Source: an uncultured Selenomonadaceae bacterium (GTDB lineage Bacteria > Bacillota > Negativicutes > Selenomonadales > Selenomonadaceae). From it: a DNA stretch of 10,962 bases. Location: assembly GCA_945637225.1 (NCBI GenBank), contig CALZDE010000048.1, positions 1-10,962 on the forward strand. Reading direction: 5' to 3'. Below the pieces are notes generated by a model that was not told where the DNA came from, searched no databases, and saw nothing but the letters and a program-made list of their open reading frames with translations. Below are positions 7,430 to 10,962 of this stretch, piece after piece (position 1 is the stretch's first letter; each line of letters starts with the position of its first letter). A program made the translations under genes and the position numbers.

Positions 7430-7466
7430 GGCTCCGTCAGGATTTATTTTTGGCGGAGTCCTTTTT
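7430..7466 (+). terminator. Intrinsic terminator between the S55-like gene and phoH
   Basis: The arm GGCTCCGTCA (7430-7439) pairs with TGGCGGAGTCC (7451-7461), with one bulged base and one G-U pair. The loop is AT-rich and five T residues follow at 7462-7466. It starts 9 nt after the S55-like stop codon. A TTG inside the second arm (7450) opens the phoH reading frame, which argues against that codon being the real phoH start. Confidence 0.82.
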
Positions 7467-7469
7467 AGA

Positions 7470-7477
7470 AAGGAAGG
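7470..7477 (+). promoter_or_regulatory. Ribosome-binding site that decides the phoH start
   Basis: AAGGAAGG lies 8 nt before the in-frame TTG at 7486. No comparable site precedes the upstream TTG at 7450, which lies inside the terminator hairpin. This supports TTG 7486 as the start. Confidence 0.7.
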
Positions 7478-7485
7478 GTGCTCTT

Positions 7486-8502
7486 TTGCAGAAGGCAGCG
7501 GAGGAAATTATTCACTTTCAGGACCGACAGGAGGCAGAGGCTCTTTTAGGTCACAGGGATGAATTTATAAAGGTACTGATGGATGGCTTTGATGCCAGAT
7601 TTATCAGCAGAGGTGATGAGCTTTCCATTAGCGGTGAGGAAGCAGAGGTAGTTCCAGCGGCAGAAATAATGCGTGAATTGCAGTATCTTCACCGTCAGGG
7701 AACAGCAATAACCATGCATGAGGTACGTTATAGTGTAGGATTGGTAAAAGGGGGCCGAGGTGAGGCTCTGCATAATCTTTTCAGTGATACTATTTTAGTT
7801 ACCAGCAGGGGAAAGCATGTAAGGCCAAAGACACTGGGACAAAGAATTTATCTCGACACAATTAAGCATAATTCCATAACCTTCGGCATTGGCCCAGCGG
7901 GTACAGGCAAAACCTATTTAGCGGTAGTCATGGCAGTAGCGGCGCATAGGAATCGTGAGGTAGAAAAAATAATTTTGACCCGCCCCGCAGTAGAAGCAGG
8001 AGAGAGATTAGGCTTTTTGCCCGGTGATTTGCAGGAAAAGGTAGACCCATATCTCAGACCTCTGTATGATGCTTTGCAGGATATATTGGGCTTAGATACC
8101 TACACAAAATTAATGGCAAAGGGTGTTATTGAAATTGCGCCTTTAGCCTATATGCGAGGACGTACTCTTGAAAATGCCTTCGTAATTTTGGATGAAGCAC
8201 AGAATACCACAGATAAGCAGATGAAAATGTTTTTGACCCGTTTAGGCTTTGGTTCAAGAATGGTTATAACAGGCGACCCGGGACAGGTGGATTTGCCACG
8301 CGGTGTTACCTCCGGTCTTTTGCAGGCAACGGAAATATTAGATGGAGTCAAGGGAATAGGGGTAGTGCGCATGGAAGCGATGGATGTTATCCGACATGAC
8401 GTTGTAACCCGTATTGTAGAAGCCTATGACACTTTTGAAAAAGAGCAGAAAGAAAAGCGCATGGCAAAAATGGCAGAAAATAAAGAGAAAAAAGGAGAAT
8501 GA
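7486..8502 (+). CDS. phoH: PhoH family ATPase (PhoH/YbeZ-like)
   Basis: This is a cytoplasmic P-loop ATPase of the PhoH/YbeZ family, linked to RNA metabolism and regularly encoded next to ybeY. From TTG 7486 it has 338 residues, normal for the family. The N-terminal segment contains RQEAEALLGHRDEF. The Walker A motif is GPAGTGKT (136-143), followed by the family block TRPAVEAGERLGFLPGD (~166-182). Walker B is VILDEAQN (233-240), and TGDPGQVDLPRG (~262-273) follows. The C terminus is a Lys/Glu-rich tail. The start is chosen from the ribosome-binding site at 7470-7477 because a longer frame from 7450 would begin inside a terminator. The stop overlaps the ATGA at 8499-8502, so translation is likely coupled to the YbeY-Era gene. 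The role in ribosome or RNA quality control is inferred from family and neighbours. Confidence 0.93.
   Translation: MQKAAEEIIHFQDRQEAEALLGHRDEFIKVLMDGFDARFISRGDELSISGEEAEVVPAAEIMRELQYLHRQGTAITMHEVRYSVGLVKGGRGEALHNLFSDTILVTSRGKHVRPKTLGQRIYLDTIKHNSITFGIGPAGTGKTYLAVVMAVAAHRNREVEKIILTRPAVEAGERLGFLPGDLQEKVDPYLRPLYDALQDILGLDTYTKLMAKGVIEIAPLAYMRGRTLENAFVILDEAQNTTDKQMKMFLTRLGFGSRMVITGDPGQVDLPRGVTSGLLQATEILDGVKGIGVVRMEAMDVIRHDVVTRIVEAYDTFEKEQKEKRMAKMAENKEKKGE
8491..8497 (+). promoter_or_regulatory. Ribosome-binding site for the YbeY-Era gene
   Basis: AAAGGAG lies 7 nt before ATG 8505 but only 1 nt before the upstream in-frame ATG 8499. The second ATG is therefore the likely start, 2 nt after the phoH stop. 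Confidence 0.75.
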
Positions 8503-8504
8503 GC

Positions 8505-9995
8505 ATGGATGTAATTATTAGCAGAGAGCCGGAAGATTTAGACTTATCCCAGTACAGCGAGAATATTGAGGAGCTTATCACCAATGCCGCCTCTACCTGT
8601 GGCAAGCTTTATGGTGTAGAAAAGGGGGAGGTAAGTATCACTCTTACCAACAATGAATACATTCATAAGCTCAACAAGGAATACCGTGATATTGACCGTC
8701 CAACTGACGTACTTTCCTTTGCTTTTGCCGATAGCGAGGAGCCAGAAATCATTCAGGCAGAGGGTGAAGAAGAATATGAAATGCTCGGAGATATCATTAT
8801 CTCTGTAGAGAAGGCAGAGGAACAGGCTAAGGATTTTGGTCATTCCTTAACTCGTGAAATTACCTTCCTTACCGTGCATGGCATGCTTCACCTCTTAGGT
8901 TATGACCATATGGAAGAAGAAGAACGTAAGGAAATGGAAGAGGAACAGCGTTATGTCATGGGACATTTGGGCATTACCCGTGATGGAGAAGCTGATGAAT
9001 CCATGAATATTCCATTGGCAACTGCTCCAGGTGCAGCAGCTAAGGGCAAGACTGTTTCCATGCCAGATCACAGTGCTTCTTATTTAAATGACTGTGATGA
9101 AAATTATAAATCAGGCTTTGTCGCTGTTATCGGCAGACCAAATGTGGGAAAGTCCACCCTTATAAACAGTCTTATCGGTCAGAAGATTGCTATTATGTCA
9201 GATAAGCCACAGACCACCAGAACCCGTATTATGTGTGTGCTGACACAGAATGATGCTCAGATGGTATTTTTGGATACCCCTGGTATTCATAAGCCTGTGG
9301 ATAAGCTGGGCGAATACATGGTAAAGGCGGCAGAAGGTACTTTGCAGGAAGTAGATGCAATTGTCTTTGTAGTAGATGCAACTGAAAAATTCGGTCCGGG
9401 CGAGCATTATATTTTAGAGCGTTTAAAATCAACCAAACGTCCTGTAATTTTAGCGATTAATAAATTAGACCTGATAGATAAGGAAGCGGTACTGCCAATT
9501 ATCATAAACTATAATACTAAGTATGAATTTGCAGGTATTGTGCCAATTTCCGCAAAGGCAGAGACAAATCTTTCCGGTCTGTTAGACGAATTGAAGAAAT
9601 ATCTGCCAAAGGGACCAAAGTATTATCCAGATGATATGGTAACTGACCAGCCAGAACGCCTGATTATAGCTGAGATGGTAAGAGAAAAGGTGCTTCATAA
9701 GACTCGTGACGAAGTACCTCATTCCATAGCTGTTGATGTAGATGAAATGAAGGTCAGAAATAATGGCGACCAATATGTAAGAGCAACTATTTATGTAGAA
9801 AGAGACTCACAGAAGGGAATTATCATTGGCAAGAAAGGCGCATTATTAAAGGAAATTGGTGCTGAAGCCCGTAAGGACATTGAAATGCTCTTAGGCAATA
9901 AGTGCTTCTTGGATTTGTGGGTAAAGGTACTGAAGGACTGGCGCAACCGTAACAAGGCTTTGAAGGAATTTGGCTTTGAAATGGATAGAAAATAA
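8505..9995 (+). CDS. YbeY-Era fusion: rRNA maturation endoribonuclease joined to GTPase Era
   Basis: One uninterrupted 496-residue frame holds two normally separate proteins. Residues ~1-160 are YbeY, the metal-dependent endoribonuclease needed for 16S rRNA 3'-end maturation: DRPTDVLSFAF at ~64-74, and the zinc motif HGMLHLLGYDH at 125-135 with His125, His129 and His135. Residues ~160-200 form an Ala/Gly/Pro-containing linker. Residues ~203-496 are a full Era GTPase: G1 GRPNVGKST (210-218), the QTTRTR switch region (~236-241), G3 DTPG (257-260), G4 NKLD (319-322), G5 SAK (349-351), and a KH domain with IIIGKKG (439-445) near the C terminus. Era binds the 16S rRNA 3' end, the same region YbeY acts on. 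All key residues of both halves are present. The dgkA and cdd genes often found between ybeY and era are absent. A separate Era could in principle start at the internal ATG 9003, with GGAGAA at 8985-8990, but the spacing (12 nt) is long. Confidence 0.93.
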   Translation: MDVIISREPEDLDLSQYSENIEELITNAASTCGKLYGVEKGEVSITLTNNEYIHKLNKEYRDIDRPTDVLSFAFADSEEPEIIQAEGEEEYEMLGDIIISVEKAEEQAKDFGHSLTREITFLTVHGMLHLLGYDHMEEEERKEMEEEQRYVMGHLGITRDGEADESMNIPLATAPGAAAKGKTVSMPDHSASYLNDCDENYKSGFVAVIGRPNVGKSTLINSLIGQKIAIMSDKPQTTRTRIMCVLTQNDAQMVFLDTPGIHKPVDKLGEYMVKAAEGTLQEVDAIVFVVDATEKFGPGEHYILERLKSTKRPVILAINKLDLIDKEAVLPIIINYNTKYEFAGIVPISAKAETNLSGLLDELKKYLPKGPKYYPDDMVTDQPERLIIAEMVREKVLHKTRDEVPHSIAVDVDEMKVRNNGDQYVRATIYVERDSQKGIIIGKKGALLKEIGAEARKDIEMLLGNKCFLDLWVKVLKDWRNRNKALKEFGFEMDRK

Positions 9996-10016
9996 TTAGT
10001 AGTTAGTAATTAGTGA
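9996..10016 (+). repeat. Three tandem 7-bp repeats between era and recO
   Basis: TTAGTAG, TTAGTAA and TTAGTGA follow each other directly, each keeping TTAGT. They begin immediately after the YbeY-Era stop codon. The third unit contains the GTG at 10013 that opens the longest recO frame, which weakens the case for that GTG being a real start. No function can be assigned. Confidence 0.6.
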
Positions 10017-10018
10017 GC

Positions 10019-10030
10019 AGAAGGAGGGGG
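10019..10030 (+). promoter_or_regulatory. Strong ribosome-binding site inside the nominal 5' end of recO
   Basis: AGAAGGAGGGGG is a near-perfect anti-16S match. It lies downstream of the GTG at 10013 and upstream of in-frame codons ATT (10031), GTC (10034) and ATA (10037). From the GGAGG core (10023-10027) to the ATA the spacing is 9 nt, which is good for initiation. The nearby TTG at 10033 is out of frame and reaches a stop two codons later. Confidence 0.65.
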
Positions 10031-10036
10031 ATTGTC

Positions 10037-10765
10037 ATAGCAACCTATAACACAGAAGCCGTCATTATTGGCGTGAAAAACTGGGGTGAGGCTGATAAGA
10101 TGATTACCCTGCTTTCACCTACTGAGGGAAAAATAAACGCTACTGCTTTTGGCTGCCGAAGACCAAAAAGCGCATTAGCAGGAGCATTGCAGTTATTTAA
10201 TGTGGTCGATATACAGTTAAGCCGAGGTGACAGGATTGATACTGTCCGTACCTGCACTATGATACATCATCATAAGGCGATAATTTCTGATTTTAATGCA
10301 ACTGCATATGCCGCTTTTGTAGCTGAATTAGTAGATAATTTATCAATAGAAAGTTATCCACAGCCTGACTTATACCATCAGTTAAGGCTTATTTTAACAA
10401 ATTTTGGCAAGAGAAATCCCAGATTGGTAGCATTGGCGGCGGCGCTCCAAATTTTAGAAAAGTCGGGAATGCAGATGTCGTTTAATTATTGCGTGAGAAG
10501 CGGTCAATTTATAGAAGGAAATGCCTTTTTTAACGTAGAGGATGGTGGGGCGGTATCTCCTGAATGCAGGCAGAATGGAGATATACCTTATTCTGAGGAA
10601 GTGCGGGAATTTATTTTATTGCTGAAAAATTTAGATTGGGAACTCGATAATAAATTTAAGATAAGCGGTAAAATTCTTATGGAAGCAGAAAGAATAATGC
10701 TTATGTATCTTCATAGTGTAGTAGAACAGCCTATGAAATCCTTGGAATTTTTAAGTCAGCTTTAA
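10037..10765 (+). CDS. recO: DNA repair protein RecO (probable ATA start)
   Basis: RecO works with RecF and RecR to load RecA on SSB-coated single-stranded DNA and to anneal strands. The N-terminal OB-fold has the family signature TEAVIIGVKNWGEADKMITLLS, with GK..A.A.GCRRPKS and a LFNVVDIQLSRGDRIDTV block following. The C-terminal helical domain is typical. Length is 242 residues from ATA 10037, or 250 from GTG 10013. RecO proteins usually begin only a few residues before (Y)NTEA, which fits the ATA, as does the strong ribosome-binding site at 10019-10030. The GTG has no such site. The zinc-finger region is degenerate: counted from the ATA, Cys152 and Cys177 remain, while Ser155 and Ser174 stand where CxxC partners are expected. 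It follows era, the usual Firmicute order. Confidence 0.92.
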   Translation: MATYNTEAVIIGVKNWGEADKMITLLSPTEGKINATAFGCRRPKSALAGALQLFNVVDIQLSRGDRIDTVRTCTMIHHHKAIISDFNATAYAAFVAELVDNLSIESYPQPDLYHQLRLILTNFGKRNPRLVALAAALQILEKSGMQMSFNYCVRSGQFIEGNAFFNVEDGGAVSPECRQNGDIPYSEEVREFILLLKNLDWELDNKFKISGKILMEAERIMLMYLHSVVEQPMKSLEFLSQL

Positions 10766-10793
10766 TATTTTGTGAAGAGAGGTCGCACATAAT

Positions 10794-10886
10794 AAATCTA
10801 ATATACCTGAGCATGACATGAAACGTCTTATAAAATATCTAAAGAAAAATAGGTATAGTATCATAGCTGAATGGACTATTAGATTT
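10794..10886. repeat. Nested inverted repeat downstream of recO
   Basis: AAATCTAATA (10794-10803) is the exact reverse complement of TATTAGATTT (10877-10886). The overlapping TATACCT (10802-10808) is the exact reverse complement of AGGTATA (10851-10857). The left side is thus one 15-base arm whose partner is split by 19 bases. It could fold into a branched RNA or DNA structure, or be a palindrome interrupted by an insertion. Chance is possible because the region is AT-rich. Confidence 0.45.
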
Positions 10887-10946
10887 GGGCATGGTAAAGT
10901 AAAAAGATAAAGTTAGCTTAAAATTTTATCATAATGTGGCAGAAGA

Positions 10947-10962
10947 CTCCCACCTCTATAGG
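10947..10962. other. Possible half hairpin at the window edge (IS200/IS605-type end or terminator)
   Basis: CTCCCACC (10947-10954), a TCTATA loop and GG (10961-10962) look like the start of a stem that would continue as TGGGAG beyond the window. Such G/C-rich hairpins with a short AT loop occur at the ends of IS200/IS605-type elements and in intrinsic terminators. No transposase or TnpB is visible, and the other arm is not in the window. Confidence 0.22.

Larger units (their letters stand above)
10766..10962. other. AT-rich tail without a recognised gene
   Basis: This 197-base stretch after recO shows no recognisable gene and no clear terminator for recO. The longest plus-strand frame is ATG 10818 to TAA 10910 (30 residues, Lys/Arg-rich, MKRLIKYLKKN...). 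It stays open upstream to 10776 without a usual start and lacks a ribosome-binding site. I do not recognise it; it may be a remnant or chance. The T-box core expected upstream of glyQS, a frequent recO neighbour in Firmicutes, is not visible. Confidence 0.5.

Noticed and set aside
8544..8843. 99-codon minus-strand frame within ybeY
   Set aside because: It is a shadow of the conserved YbeY coding sequence; its composition looks non-coding.
10818..10910. 30-residue Lys/Arg-rich ORF after recO as a real small protein (or yqzL-like gene)
   Set aside because: It has no ribosome-binding site and no recognisable similarity; recorded only as part of the tail description.
10766..10962. T-box leader for a downstream glyQS operon
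   Set aside because: The conserved T-box antiterminator core (GGTGG-containing) and specifier-stem features are not visible in the available bases.

Overview
The window is a densely packed, entirely plus-strand stretch of chromosome from a flagellated diderm Firmicute, most likely a member of the Negativicutes (Selenomonadaceae-like). Two things suggest this. Flagellar P-ring and L-ring genes (flgA, flgH, flgI), which need an outer membrane, are followed within a few kilobases by the typically Firmicute housekeeping order phoH - ybeY - era - recO. The DNA is moderately AT-rich and codon use looks uniform throughout. A genus cannot be fixed from the sequence alone.

Region 1 (1-3442) is the end of a flagellar basal-body operon: the 3' part of flgG (distal rod), flgA (P-ring chaperone), flgH (L ring), flgI (P ring) and a short FlgJ-like rod-binding protein without a muramidase domain. 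Genes are 1-25 nt apart, and the operon closes with a strong intrinsic terminator (3410-3442). FlgH is unusual in having no lipobox cysteine.

Region 2 (3466-7466) holds three exported or membrane-anchored proteins: an AMIN + NAGPA-type phosphodiester glycosidase, a 107-residue membrane-anchored biotinyl/lipoyl-like (hybrid-motif) protein, and a large SpoIVB/S55-like serine peptidase protein with a Lys/Glu-rich insert. It ends in a second intrinsic terminator (7430-7466). The hybrid-motif protein next to an S55-like protease recalls the SpoIVFA-SpoIVB substrate-protease pair of sporulation. This is the best candidate in the window for an undescribed envelope system, but it is a hypothesis.

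Region 3 (7486-10765) is an RNA/ribosome-maturation and DNA-repair operon: phoH (likely TTG start), a single 496-codon reading frame joining a complete YbeY rRNA endonuclease to a complete Era GTPase, and recO, whose best ribosome-binding site points to a non-canonical ATA start. The dgkA and cdd genes that often lie between ybeY and era in Firmicutes are absent.

Region 4 (10766-10962) has no recognisable gene. It carries a nested inverted repeat and, at the very edge, half of what may be a hairpin of the kind seen at IS200/IS605 ends or terminators.
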